In this document: in pieces, positions 39,341-49,117 of the stretch
How positions within the stretch are numbered: position 1 is the first letter of the stretch
Layout: the number at the start of each line of letters is the position of its first letter
Assembly: GCA_963829585.1 (NCBI GenBank)
Contig: CAWHJD010000029.1
Location: 124,001-188,000, forward strand
Direction of reading: 5' to 3'
Length of the DNA: 64,000 nucleotides
Source of the DNA: Sva-07 sp963829585
GTDB lineage: Bacteria > Actinomycetota > Acidimicrobiia > Acidimicrobiales > Ilumatobacteraceae
Program-made: the position numbers and the translations under genes
The notes under the pieces: model-generated
Seen by the model: only the letters and a program-made list of their open reading frames with translations
Told to the model about the DNA's origin: nothing
Database searches by the model: none

Positions 39341-40291
39341 TCAGCCCTCTCGGGATCGGGGGACCGGGACCTCGTCGATGATGTCGGCCAGTGCGTTCTC
39401 GATCCGGACACCACGGAGTTCGGCTTCGGCGGTCAGCGCCATGCGGTGGGTGAGCACTGCTGCGGCAATGGCCTTGACGTCGTCGGGTGTGACGTAGTCG
39501 CGTTCATCGGTGGCCGCGAATGCTCGGGCCACCCGCAACATCGTGAGCGTCCCGCGTGTCGACACGCCGAGTCGCAGGTCGGGGTGGGTTCTGGTGGCGT
39601 TGGCGATCCGCACGATGTAGTCGGCGATCGAGTGGACCACCTCGATGTTCTCGATCTCGTTGATCGCCCGGTCGAGTTCCTCCGGGTCGGTCACCGGTGC
39701 GAGGTCGTCCAACGCGCTGTGACGGTGGTAGTCCTCGAGGATCGAGACCTCGGTGTCGGCGTCGGCGTACCCCAGCGTGAGCCGCATCGCGAAGCGGTCG
39801 AGTTGGACGTCGGGCAGCGGGAACGTGCCCTGGAAGTCACGGGGGTTCTGCGTGGCGATCACGAAGAACGGCCGGGCGACCGGCCGGCTCACGCCGTCGG
39901 CGGTGACCTGGCGTTCCTCCATCACCTCGAGCAGGGCCGACTGGGTCTTGGGGCTGCCACGGTTGATCTCGTCGCCGATCAGCACGTTGGTGAACACCGG
40001 CCCCTCGCGGAAGGTGAACGTGCTGGTGCGCTGGTCGAAGACCATCACGCCGGTGATGTCGGTCGGGAGGAGGTCGGGTGTGAACTGCACCCGCTTCCAC
40101 GTGCCCGAGATGGAGTTGGCGATCGCCTTCGCGAGGCTGGTCTTGCCGGTGCCGGGAACGTCGTCGAGCAGGAGGTGGCCCTCGGTGAGCAGGCAGCACA
40201 GCGCCAGGCGGATCTCGTCACGCTTGCCGCGCACGACCCGATCGACGTTCGACAGCAGCGCATCGGCGACCTGTGCAGCGTGGAGCGACAT
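39341..40291 (-). CDS. MoxR family AAA ATPase
   Basis: A 316-residue MoxR-type AAA+ protein. Walker A is VPGTGKTSL (45-53), Walker B is LIGDEINR near 110, and sensor 1 lies in VIATQNP. GVSTRGTLTMLRVARAFAA and a C-terminal lid domain follow. MoxR ATPases act as chaperones that mature or activate vWA-type partners. It is the first gene of the moxR-DUF58-small membrane-TgpA-like operon, so it probably activates or assembles that membrane complex. Its catalytic motifs are intact, unlike those of the FtsK-like and transglutaminase-like neighbours. ATG 40291 lacks a strong ribosome site. Confidence 0.94.
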   Translation of the reverse strand: MSLHAAQVADALLSNVDRVVRGKRDEIRLALCCLLTEGHLLLDDVPGTGKTSLAKAIANSISGTWKRVQFTPDLLPTDITGVMVFDQRTSTFTFREGPVFTNVLIGDEINRGSPKTQSALLEVMEERQVTADGVSRPVARPFFVIATQNPRDFQGTFPLPDVQLDRFAMRLTLGYADADTEVSILEDYHRHSALDDLAPVTDPEELDRAINEIENIEVVHSIADYIVRIANATRTHPDLRLGVSTRGTLTMLRVARAFAATDERDYVTPDDVKAIAAAVLTHRMALTAEAELRGVRIENALADIIDEVPVPRSREG

Positions 40292-40341
40292 CGAGACGAG
40301 TGTACGTGTGGCCCGGAAGCGGGCCGGTGCATGTCGTGGCG

Positions 40342-41064
40342 TCAGTCCCAGTCGATGCGGAGGTTCGAGAGAGCATCGCGCAGCACGGTGGCGAGCGTTC
40401 GTGACTTCGCCATGATCGGCTCGATCCGCTCGATGTCGGCGACATCGGGGAGCGCCGTTCCCGCGGGCACCCTGAGGAGCTCCTCGAGCGGGTCGGTGCG
40501 CGGCCCGATCGACCGCGGCTCGCCCGTCCGCGGCCCGTCCGTCCGCGACTCGTCGGTCTGGGGCCTGACCAACCGCAGGTGCCGCCCCGTCTCCCCCGAC
40601 CCGGTCTTTCCGGACCCGACCCCGAAAGACTCGACCTCGGCAGACCCGCCGGGGGTCGTGTCGGAGACCGTGGTGCGGTCGCGCCAGAGGTCGAGGAGTT
40701 CGGGCTCGAGGAGGAACTCGTCGCTGAGCGTGAACAGCGTGGCGACGACGTGCTTGCAGGCGTAGCCGTCCCAGTTGTCGTTGTCGGGGCACGTGCAGGT
40801 GGTGCGGACGTCACGTCGCAGCGGCATGCCGTCGCCGGCGGCGACCTCGACGGCGGCGATGTACGGCGTCGAACGCGAGCCCTGGATCTCGCACGTGACG
40901 ACACCGGGTTCGATGATGATGTCGAGCACGGAGCCGTCCCTGGCGTACTGCTTGCCCCGCCGGAGACGTGACGGATCGCTCATCTCGGCGGCGAGCACCT
41001 TCATCATCGTGGCGGGGAGCCGGCCGGGATGGTTGGCGCCGAACGGCTTGCGCGGCCGGCTCAC
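40342..41064 (-). CDS. SWIM zinc finger protein
   Basis: A 240-residue protein. The SWIM motif CTCPDNDNWDGYACKHVVAT (Cys-x-Cys-Pro...Cys-x-His) lies around residues 88-107 and probably binds zinc. A charged, repeat-like Arg/Ser/Gly linker (DESRTDGPRTGEPRS) and a helical C-terminus follow. SWIM proteins are commonly encoded beside SNF2-type helicases, as in Mycobacterium, and are thought to assist nucleic-acid remodelling. The SNF2 gene ends only 19 bases upstream, so they are likely co-transcribed. Confidence 0.88.
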   Translation of the reverse strand: MSRPRKPFGANHPGRLPATMMKVLAAEMSDPSRLRRGKQYARDGSVLDIIIEPGVVTCEIQGSRSTPYIAAVEVAAGDGMPLRRDVRTTCTCPDNDNWDGYACKHVVATLFTLSDEFLLEPELLDLWRDRTTVSDTTPGGSAEVESFGVGSGKTGSGETGRHLRLVRPQTDESRTDGPRTGEPRSIGPRTDPLEELLRVPAGTALPDVADIERIEPIMAKSRTLATVLRDALSNLRIDWD

Positions 41065-41083
41065 GAGACGACCCGATCCCGGT

Positions 41084-44063
41084 TCACGAGTCCGCCTCCA
41101 ACATCACGAGGTCGCGCAGTTCATCGGTGGAGAGTTCCGAGAGCCAGGCCTCGCCCGTGCCGACCACCGCGTCCGCGAGCCTGCGCTTGTCGTCGATCAC
41201 CGTGCCGATGCGTTCCTCGACGGTGCCCTCGCACACGAGCTTGTGGACGTTGACGGTGCGTTCCTGGCCGATGCGCCACGCCCGGTCGGTCGCTTGGTCC
41301 TCCACTGCCGGGTTCCACCAGCGGTCGTAGTGGATCACCTGGCTGGCCGCGGTGAGGTTGAGGCCCGTACCGCCGGCCTTCAACGAGATGATCAACAGCG
41401 GGGGGCCCGAGCCGTCCTGGAACGAGTCGACCATCCGGTCGCGTCCATGCCTGGTGACGCCTCCATGCAGGAACGGCGGGTCGAAGTGGAACTGATCGCC
41501 GACGTGGGTCCGCAACAGCTCGCCCATCTCGCGGAACTGGGTGAACACGAGCGCCCGCTCGCCCGAGTCGAGGAGGTCGGTGACGAGTTCGTCGAAGCGG
41601 GTGAGCTTGCCCGACCGGCCGGCGAGACGTGAGCCGTCGCCGAGCGCGTGCGCCGGGTGATTGCAGATCTGCTTGAGCCGCATCAGCGCAGCGAGCACGA
41701 GACCGCGCCGTCGCATGCCCTTGGCCTGTTCGGCGTCGGCCAGCAACTGGTCGACGACCTGTTGGTACAGCGTCGCCTGCTCGCGGGTGAGTTTGGCGTA
41801 GGCGATCTGTTCGATCTTGTCGGGCAGGTCGGGCAGGAGGCGCCTGTCGGCCTTGGTGCGTCGCAGGATGAAGGGCTGGGTGATACGCCGCAGACGGGCG
41901 GCGGCGACCTCGTCGCCGTGGCGTTCGATGGGGGTGCCGAACTGTTCGCGGAACTTCTGGAGGCCACCGAGCAGCCCCGGGTTGACCGCATCGAGGATCG
42001 ACCACAGCTCGCTGAGCCGGTTCTCGACCGGCGTTCCGGTCAGGGCGAGCTTCTGCCCGGCACGAAGCTGGCGGACCGCGCGGGCTGCCTTGGTGTTCGG
42101 GTTCTTCACCATCTGGGCTTCGTCGAGCACGACGGTCGACCACTCGACGGCACCGAGGTGTTCGAGGTCACGTGGGAGCAGCCCGTAGGTGGTGATGACG
42201 AGCTGACGTTCGGGGTCGGAGTCGAACAGCGAGTCGTCGTCGAACCCCTGCGCTCGATTGGCGCCGTGGTGGATCTTCACGTCGAGCTTCGGGGTGAACC
42301 GTGCCGCTTCCTGGCTCCAGTTGCGCACGACGCTGAGGGGACAGACCACGAGGTGCGGCCCGGGCCGTTCGAGCAGATGGGCGAGGGTCGTCGCTGTCTT
42401 GCCGAGACCCATGTCGTCGGCGAGGCAGCCGCCGAGGCCGAGCTTGGCGAGGAACTGCAGCCACGACAGCGCTCGTCGCTGGTAGTGGCGCAGTTCACCG
42501 ACGAACTCCGGCGACTCGTGCGTCTCGTCGAGACGTTCGTCGGGGAGACCGGCCAGGAGGTTGCGGATCCAGGCGGAGTCGACAGCCGCCCTGTCGGCGG
42601 TGCGGTCGACGTCGTCGTGGATCGAGATGGCCGGCGTGTCGTCGTCGCCGAGCTCAGCGTCGTTCGCGAGCCGCAGCAGCTCCAGCGGGGTGACGGTGCT
42701 CTTGGTCTTCTCGAGTTCGACGAGCTTGGCGCGTTTGCGGCGGAGTTCGTCGGCGTCGATGCGCACCCAGCGGTGGCCGGTGTGCAGCAGGGTGGCGCCT
42801 GCCGCCTCTGCGCGGGCGATCTCGGCCTCGGAGATCTCCTCGTCGCCGATCACCAGCTTCCACTCGACGAGCGCCTCCTTGCCGAACTGTTTGCGACGGT
42901 CGTCGGACGGAGCCGGCGTTGCCTCCCCCGCCACGTTGACGCGGGTACGGATCAGACGTTCGGGCCCGATGAGTTCGACGCCGAGGCGTTGCAGTTCGAC
43001 GGGGGCGATGTCGAGGAAGTCCTCGGCCACGTCGAGGTCGAGTTCGACCTGCGTCGGTTCGTGCTGGACTGCCAGGTCGGCGAGTCCGGGCACGAGCGTG
43101 CGCGATCTGTTCGACGGTGGTGCCGATGAGTTCGGCGAGGAGGTCGAGGTGCTGTTCACCCCTGGCGACCTCGAGTGCGGTGCCGTTGCGCTCCCACACG
43201 TCGTTGGCCGAGCACCAGCGTGAAGCGTCGCTGTCGTCGACGAGTTCGAGCCGAACGATCCACGCGTCGTGCGGATCGTCGGAGATCACGAGACGCAGGC
43301 GGGCCACGACCACGGGCTCGCCACTCACTCGCCGTCGGTGCCGCTCCAGTTCCTCACGGAGTTGTCGCAGCGCGGTGTCGAACTCGACCGTGCCGCCGCG
43401 CACGACGTGGTCGGGCTTCGCGAGCGCACCGAAGGTGGCTCGCAGCGCCTGGATCGAGGGTGTGCGTTGGCGGCCGAGGTCGGCCTTCCAGCCGTACTGG
43501 TGGAGCAGGGCGCGGGCGATGCCGTCGACGAGCTGGGTGTAGATGCTGGTGGCGTCGGCGCTGGAACCCGCCGTGCAGATCGGGGGCATCGAGGCGTCGA
43601 GTCGCTGCAGGACCGCGTCGATCGCCTCGTTCGTGACGGGCCGCCAGCGGGCGACGGTGAACGGGCCCTCCTCGACGACGGCGGGGAGGATGCGCCCGCT
43701 CGACACGGTGCGTCTGGCCAGTTCCGCGACGCGGGCGAACCACGCGAGCGAGTCGGAGAGATGGGGCGCATCGGGCAGGTCCGACAACCAGACCGCCGTA
43801 CCCAGCGCGTCGAGCTGCACCGACGAGGCGTGCAACGTGGGCTGTCCGTCGAGGCCGATGCTGATGCGTCCGATCGCCCCGTAGGACACCGGCGTGTCGT
43901 GCCAGCCGGTGCGCCGCCCGTCGTCGCCGAGTATGCGGAATCCGCCGTAGAGCCACGCCATGGCCGCGGTGTCGATGCCGTTCCACCCCCACACGTGCAG
44001 CGCACCGCTCCGCCAGGTCCCCTGCGCCACATGTGGCGGTCGGTGACGCGACATGGAAGCCAT
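41084..44063 (-). CDS. SNF2 family DNA/RNA helicase, frameshifted as sequenced
   Basis: About 992 residues after correction of one base near 43094-43103. The N-terminal third is a bacterial SNF2-associated domain without a clear catalytic motif. The ATPase core has DDMGLGKT (Walker A), VVLDEAQMVKN (Walker B, DEAQ), TGTPVENRLSELWSI and LQKFREQFG. The C-terminal half has LVFTQFREMGELL, GGTGLNLTAASQVIHYDRWW and DQATDRAWRIGQ. Bacterial SNF2 proteins of this type (HelZ-like) remodel protein-nucleic acid complexes. The SWIM gene follows. The start is ATG 44063, with an ATG at 44054 as alternative. Confidence 0.88.
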
Positions 44064-44154
44064 CCCATCGACCCTACCGACGGGCTGTCACCGAGACGCC
44101 CGACCTCCACGATGTGTCGGACACGTCGTGGACGTGCGAACCCCGAATGGATCG

Positions 44155-46740
44155 TCAGGCAGGAACAGAGGCGCCGAAGAAGCCGCGCAGCGCGTCGGCC
44201 ATCTCGGTCCGGGCATACGCGCCGGTCACGAGCGCGTCGACGGCACCGAGCGACGTGTGGGTCTGGCCCTTGCACTGCAGATGGCGAACAGGGACGCCGG
44301 CGGCTGCGAGCGCCTCCGCGTACGCGTTGCCCTCGTCACGCAGCGGATCGAACTCGCAGGTGACGATCATCGCCGGCGGCAGTCCGGACAGGTCGTCGGC
44401 ACGCAGTGGCGACGCCTTCGGGTCGGTGCGGTCCGCGGGGTCGCAGTAGTAGTTCCAGAACCATTCCATGAGGCCCCTGGTGAGGATGTACCCCTCGGCG
44501 TTGTCGATGTAGGACTGACGGGTGAAGTCGCAGTCGGTGACCGGGTTCAACAGGACCTGACCGACGATCAGCGGGCCACCGGCGAGCTGGGCCTGCTGGG
44601 TGGTCACGGCCGCGACGTTGGCGCCCGCACTCCATCCGGCCACCGCGAGTTGGCCCGGCACACCACCGAGTTCCTCGGTGTGGTCGGCGATCCATCGCAC
44701 CGCCGCCAGTCCGTCGTCGGCGGCGGCGGGAAAGCGGTGCTCCGGCGCGTGGCGGTAGTTGACCGACACGATCGTGGCGCCGGACTGCACGCACAGGTCG
44801 CGGCACAGCGGATCGTCGGCGTCGTGGCTCCCGAGCACCCAGCCACCGCCGTGGAAGTAGGCGACGATCGGATGTGGACCAGCGGTGGCGGGTCGGTAGA
44901 GCCGGTACTCGAGTTCGCTGCCGTCGGCGCCGGGCAGGGTGCCGTCGACGATCTCGCCGACCTCGGGCCCGGGTGGCCGCATCGACGCCGACATCGTCAT
45001 GAAGTTGCGTGCATCCTCGAGTGACATCGATTCGATGGGCGGCAGGCCCATCTCGGCCATCATGTCGAGCATGATCTGGACGTCGGCGGCGAGCGGTCGG
45101 ATGATGCCGTCGTTGACCTCGCGTCCGCCGGGCCCGTCGAAGGCGAAGCCCAGGTAGCCGCGGGCGACGACGTCGTCGCAGGCGGCCCGGTACCGGTCGA
45201 CGCCGCCCGGGTACGGGAGGAACACCTGCGGTTTGCCGGGCACGTTGACGCCCATGTACCACGAGTTCGCCGTCGGCATCAGCGTGAGGCCGGCGAACTC
45301 GTTGCTGTGCTCGACCCACTTGGTCTCGGCGAGTTCGGTCGGTTCGATGGTGTCGAGGCCGCGTTCACGCAGGTGCGCGAGGGTGTCGGTGATCCAGTCG
45401 ACGTGCTGCTCGATCGACACCATCATGTTCGACAGCACCGACGGGCTGCCGGGGCCCGTGATCATGAACAGGTTGGGGAACCCGGCGGTCATCAGGCCGA
45501 GGTACGTGACCGGACCGTGCGCCCACTTGTCCTTCAGCGTCACCCCGTCGCGGCCGGTGATGTCGACCGAGACGATCGCACCCGTCATCGCGTCGAAGCC
45601 GGTGGCGAACACGATCGCGTCGAACTCGAACGACTCGCCGGCGGTGTCGACGCCCGTCTCGGTGATCGTGGAGATCGGATCCTTGCGCAGGTCGACGAGC
45701 CGGACGTTGGGCAGGTTGTAGGTCTCGTAGTAGTTGGTGTCGAGGCACGCCCGCTTGGTGCCGACGTAGTGGTTGGTCGGGCAGAGCGCCTCGGCGGTCA
45801 CGGGGTCCTGCACGATCGAGCGGATCTTGTCGTGGAAGAACGCGCGGAGCGTCTCGTTGGACTCGGGACTGGTGAGCGTGTCGTTGAACGTGCCGGTGAT
45901 CCCGAGGAGCTCGCCCGCTTCCCACATCGCCTCGTAGCGGCCGAGGCGTTCCTGCTCCGACACCATGAGCGCCCCTTCGATCGGGACCTCACGCGGCACG
46001 CCGGCTCCGGAGTGCCGAGCGGCCTCGCGGTACGCCTCGGGGTCGGCGCTGAACGCGGCCATGCGCTCGTCGGAGATGGGGCCGTTGCGCGCCGGGATCG
46101 AGAAGTTCGGCGTCCGCTGGAACACGGTGAGCTGCTCGGCCTGCTCGGCGATCAGGGGGATCGACTGCACGGCCGACGAGCCGGTGCCGATGACGGCGAC
46201 TCGTTTGCCGGTGAAGTCGACACCGTCGTGGGGCCAGGTGCTGGTGAAGTAGACGTCACCGGTGAATCGGTCGGTTCCGGCGATGTCGGGCACCTTGGGC
46301 ACCGAGAGGCATCCGGTGGCCATGACGTAGTAGCGGCACGAGATGTCGTCGCCGCTGTCGGTGTGGATCGTCCAGCGGTGGGTCTCGTCGATCCACTCGG
46401 CGGAGGTGACCCGCGTGTTGAACCTGATGTCGCGTCGCAGGTCGTGCTTGTCGGCGACGAACTGGGCGTAGCGCAGGATCTCGGGCTGCGCGGCGTAGCG
46501 CTCGGACCATTGCCATTCCTGTTGGAGTTCGGGGTCCCAGCTGTAGGAGTAGTCGACCGACAAGATGTCGCAACGGGCTCCGGGATAGCGATTCCAGTAC
46601 CAGGTTCCGCCCACGTCGTCAGCGGTCTCGAGGACGACGGTGCGCAAGCCCGCCTCGCGCATCCGGTACAGCTGGTACATCCCGGCGAAACCGGCGCCGA
46701 CGATCACCACGTCGACGTCGGTACTGGTGCGCTCGCTCAT
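44155..46740 (-). CDS. Baeyer-Villiger-type monooxygenase fused to an HSL-family esterase
   Basis: An 861-residue fusion. Residues 1-540 are a flavin monooxygenase: GAGFAG at 15-20 binds FAD and GTGSSA at 185-190 NADPH. The BVMO fingerprint FxGxxxHxxxWP reads FTGDVYFTSTWP (159-170), with Phe in place of His. Residues about 590-861 form an alpha/beta hydrolase of the hormone-sensitive lipase group: HGGGW (630-634) for the oxyanion hole, Ser704 in GWSAG, Asp798 and His828. BVMOs turn ketones into esters and esterases cleave esters, so the fusion suggests a two-step ketone degradation. ATG 46740 follows GGGAAGGAAA. The product direction is inferred from the family. Confidence 0.9.
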   Translation of the reverse strand: MSERTSTDVDVVIVGAGFAGMYQLYRMREAGLRTVVLETADDVGGTWYWNRYPGARCDILSVDYSYSWDPELQQEWQWSERYAAQPEILRYAQFVADKHDLRRDIRFNTRVTSAEWIDETHRWTIHTDSGDDISCRYYVMATGCLSVPKVPDIAGTDRFTGDVYFTSTWPHDGVDFTGKRVAVIGTGSSAVQSIPLIAEQAEQLTVFQRTPNFSIPARNGPISDERMAAFSADPEAYREAARHSGAGVPREVPIEGALMVSEQERLGRYEAMWEAGELLGITGTFNDTLTSPESNETLRAFFHDKIRSIVQDPVTAEALCPTNHYVGTKRACLDTNYYETYNLPNVRLVDLRKDPISTITETGVDTAGESFEFDAIVFATGFDAMTGAIVSVDITGRDGVTLKDKWAHGPVTYLGLMTAGFPNLFMITGPGSPSVLSNMMVSIEQHVDWITDTLAHLRERGLDTIEPTELAETKWVEHSNEFAGLTLMPTANSWYMGVNVPGKPQVFLPYPGGVDRYRAACDDVVARGYLGFAFDGPGGREVNDGIIRPLAADVQIMLDMMAEMGLPPIESMSLEDARNFMTMSASMRPPGPEVGEIVDGTLPGADGSELEYRLYRPATAGPHPIVAYFHGGGWVLGSHDADDPLCRDLCVQSGATIVSVNYRHAPEHRFPAAADDGLAAVRWIADHTEELGGVPGQLAVAGWSAGANVAAVTTQQAQLAGGPLIVGQVLLNPVTDCDFTRQSYIDNAEGYILTRGLMEWFWNYYCDPADRTDPKASPLRADDLSGLPPAMIVTCEFDPLRDEGNAYAEALAAAGVPVRHLQCKGQTHTSLGAVDALVTGAYARTEMADALRGFFGASVPA

Positions 46741-46863
46741 TCGGTGTTTCCTTCCCTCGGTGTCCCGGCGGACAGTGTCGCGCCCCGAGGGATCTCGCAC
46801 CGACCCGGACCGGCGAGCGCTAGCTTCTCCGGCTCGGTCGTGGATCCTGGGGTGATGGAACGT

Positions 46864-47400
46864 ATGGCGAGCACGGTGATCTGTCTCCTCCGGGGGATCA
46901 ACGTCGGCGGGCACAACAAGCTGCCGATGGCCCAGCTGCGTGAGATCGCCGCCTCGATGGGGCTGGTCGACGTGCGGACCTACATCCAGAGCGGCAACCT
47001 CGTCGCGTCGACCCTCGGGGATCCGGACGCTGTCGGTCCGGCACTCGCAGCGGCGGTCGAATCGACCACCGGGTTGGAGATTCCCGTGATCGTGCGGACA
47101 GCCGAGCAATGGTCGCGGCTCATTGTCGCCAATCCGTTCCGGGATGCGGCAAACCCGGGCAAGCACGTCCACGTCGTCTTCCTGCCGGCCCCTGCGTCAC
47201 CGGCGATCGGGGCCTTCGATGCATCTGCATTCGCTCCGGAGGCAATGGTCGTGTCCGGCTCGGAGGTCTACCTGCATCTCCCCGACGGCATGGGCCGCTC
47301 GAAACTCGCGATCGCCGTCAACCGCCTTCCCGACGTCGCCGCGGGGACGGCCCGCAACTGGAACACCGTGCTCCAGCTCGCCGAACTCGCCGCTTCCTGA
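46864..47400 (+). CDS. DUF1697 domain protein
   Basis: A 178-residue protein of the widespread DUF1697 family. The N-terminus STVICLLRGINVGGHNKLPM carries its signature, followed by VRTYIQSGNLV and a C-terminal RNWNTVLQLAELA. The function is unknown; the structure predicted for the family is an alpha/beta two-domain fold. ATG 46864 is preferred, with GGGGTG nine bases upstream; an in-frame ATG at 46855 is possible. It diverges from the BVMO-esterase gene and is followed by a convergent PPOX gene. Confidence 0.88.
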   Translation: MASTVICLLRGINVGGHNKLPMAQLREIAASMGLVDVRTYIQSGNLVASTLGDPDAVGPALAAAVESTTGLEIPVIVRTAEQWSRLIVANPFRDAANPGKHVHVVFLPAPASPAIGAFDASAFAPEAMVVSGSEVYLHLPDGMGRSKLAIAVNRLPDVAAGTARNWNTVLQLAELAAS

Positions 47401-47427
47401 CGCGTCCAGGCGCGCCCCGACGGAGTC

Positions 47428-47841
47428 CTACGCCCAGGGTCCGACGCCGGTGACCCGATCGACGGTGATGCGCGCGATGCGTCCTGCAGGCGGGTTGGGC
47501 ATGGGCGGGAACACTGCGCCCTCGCCCAGGAACCGCGGTGCGAGGAGTTGGAGCAGCTCGGGGGCGCCGCCGACGGTGATGCGGGCCGTTCCGTGCAGGA
47601 CGGCATAGTGATCGAGACCGATGTCGGTCGCACCCGGCGCCACGAACGACACGGCCACCCGCGGATCTCGCTCCATGTTGCGCATCTTCCGACCCTCGCC
47701 CAGGTGGGCGACGAGCACGTCGTCGCCGTCACGGCCCAACCAGACGACGGTCACTTGCGGTGAGCCGTCCGGGTTGATGGTCACGAGGTGGCCGAGTGCT
47801 CCTGCGTCGATGACGTCGCAGAGCTCAGGGTGGAGCTTCAT
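47428..47841 (-). CDS. PPOX class flavin/F420-dependent protein
   Basis: A 137-residue split-barrel protein. HLVTINPDGSPQVTVVWLGR and KMRNMERDPRVAVSFV are family strands that bind the cofactor, and a C-terminal RIARITVDRVTGVG follows. These belong to the same superfamily as the PPOX gene at 4500 and to groups that use F420, as described in Mycobacterium. Reaction and substrate are unknown. The ATG at 47841 has only a weak ribosome-binding site. Confidence 0.88.
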   Translation of the reverse strand: MKLHPELCDVIDAGALGHLVTINPDGSPQVTVVWLGRDGDDVLVAHLGEGRKMRNMERDPRVAVSFVAPGATDIGLDHYAVLHGTARITVGGAPELLQLLAPRFLGEGAVFPPMPNPPAGRIARITVDRVTGVGPWA

Positions 47842-47919
47842 GGTTCTCGACGCTACTACGCGCCCCGGATCCGGCCGGCCGGGCCAGGGTTCCCCCACCG
47901 ACCTGCGCAGGGTGGTGTC

Positions 47920-48922
47920 TCAGACGCGAACGGGATCGTTGACGTCGGCGAGGAGGTCGACGGAGCGCAGGCGTTGCTCGATGGTGGGCGACGCGTGCGC
48001 CGTGATCAACTCGTCGGCGCCGGAGATGTCGGCGAACTCGTCGAGGTAGGTCTTCACCGACTCGGGCGTGCCCACCGCGGAGTAGTGCATCATCTGGGCG
48101 ATCTGGCGACCCTGGGGCGAGGCGAGGATCGCGTCGGCCTCGTCGTCGCTCAGGTCACGGCCGGGTGCGACGAACCGGGCGATGCGGTACCGGCGTACCG
48201 TCTCCCACTGCGTCTGCGCCTCGTCGTCGGTGTCGGCGGCGATCACGTTCACCCCGGCGATCGCATACGGCTCGTCGAGTTGGGCCGACGGTCGGAACTC
48301 GCGCCGGTAGAGCGCGATCGGCGTCGATGAGCGCACCGGGCGCGAAGTGCGACGCGAATGCGTACGGCAACCCCAGCATCGCCGCGAGTTGGGCGCCGAA
48401 CAGCGACGACCCGAGGATGTAGAGCGGCACGTTCGTGCCCGCACCCGGCACGGCGACCACACCCGGGATGCGGGACTCGCCGCGCAGGTACCCCTGCAGC
48501 TCGAGCACGTCCTCGGGGAATCGATCGGACGAATGAGCGTCGCGCCGCATCGCCCGCATGGTGTTCTGGTCGCTCCCCGGCGCGCGTCCGAGTCCGAGAT
48601 CGATCCGCCCGGGGTGGAGCGTGGCGAGCGTGCCGAACTGCTCGGCGATCGTGAGCGGCGAGTGGTTGGGCAGCATCACGCCGCCTGCGCCGAGCCGGAT
48701 CGTCGAGGTGTGAGCGGCGATGTGGGCGATGAGCACGCTCGTGGCCGACGATGCGATCGACGCCATGTTGTGGTGCTCGGCGTACCAGACCCGTTCGTAT
48801 CCCCGGGCCTCGGCACGCTGGGCCAGGAGCACGCTGTTCGCGAACGCGTCCGCCGCCGTCTGCCCTTTCCCGATGATCGCCAGATCGAGGATCGACAGCG
48901 GGATCGAGTGCTTCTCCGACAT
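47920..48922 (-). CDS. LLM class flavin-dependent oxidoreductase, frameshifted as sequenced
   Basis: About 333 residues after correcting one base near 48317-48326. The N-terminus SIPLSILDLAIIGKGQ and AEHHNMASIASSATSVL, then GAGGVMLPNHSPLTIAEQFG and GRIDLGLGRAPG, are typical of the MsnO8-like luciferase subgroup. After the break the frame continues IALYRREFRPSAQLDEPYAI and ends with a helical tail. Substrate and cofactor (FMN or F420) are unknown. A cluster of GATGAGC sites lies directly upstream in the divergent region with the DUF3445 gene. Confidence 0.87.
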
Positions 48923-48938
48923 GGTGTCCAGCATGCCA

Positions 48939-49043
48939 GCGATGAGCGAAGGGACCACGTGTCGGGCTGTTGGCTCATCGGCGGGAGGGTCGAGGCGATC
49001 GCGATGAGCGAGTGGACTGGATGTCGGTCGTCTCGCTCATCGC
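48939..49043. promoter_or_regulatory. cluster of GATGAGC sites in a divergent promoter region
   Basis: GATGAGC occurs four times in 105 bases: forward at 48941 and 49003, reversed at 48973 and 49035. The last pair forms a 12-bp inverted repeat, GCGATGAGCGAG (49001-49012) and CTCGCTCATCGC (49032-49043). This looks like a multi-site operator controlling the LLM and DUF3445 genes; the regulator is unknown. Confidence 0.45.
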
Positions 49044-49117
49044 CGGCGTCGGGGTGAGGCGTGTGTGGCTAGCGTTCGGGTGTGGGCATTCCGGACCGGC
49101 CGATCGCAGGAGCGACT

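Noticed and set aside
27527..40291. Complete type VII secretion system
   Set aside because: No WXG100, EccB, EccD or mycosin genes seen; only an EccC-like protein, which is degenerate.
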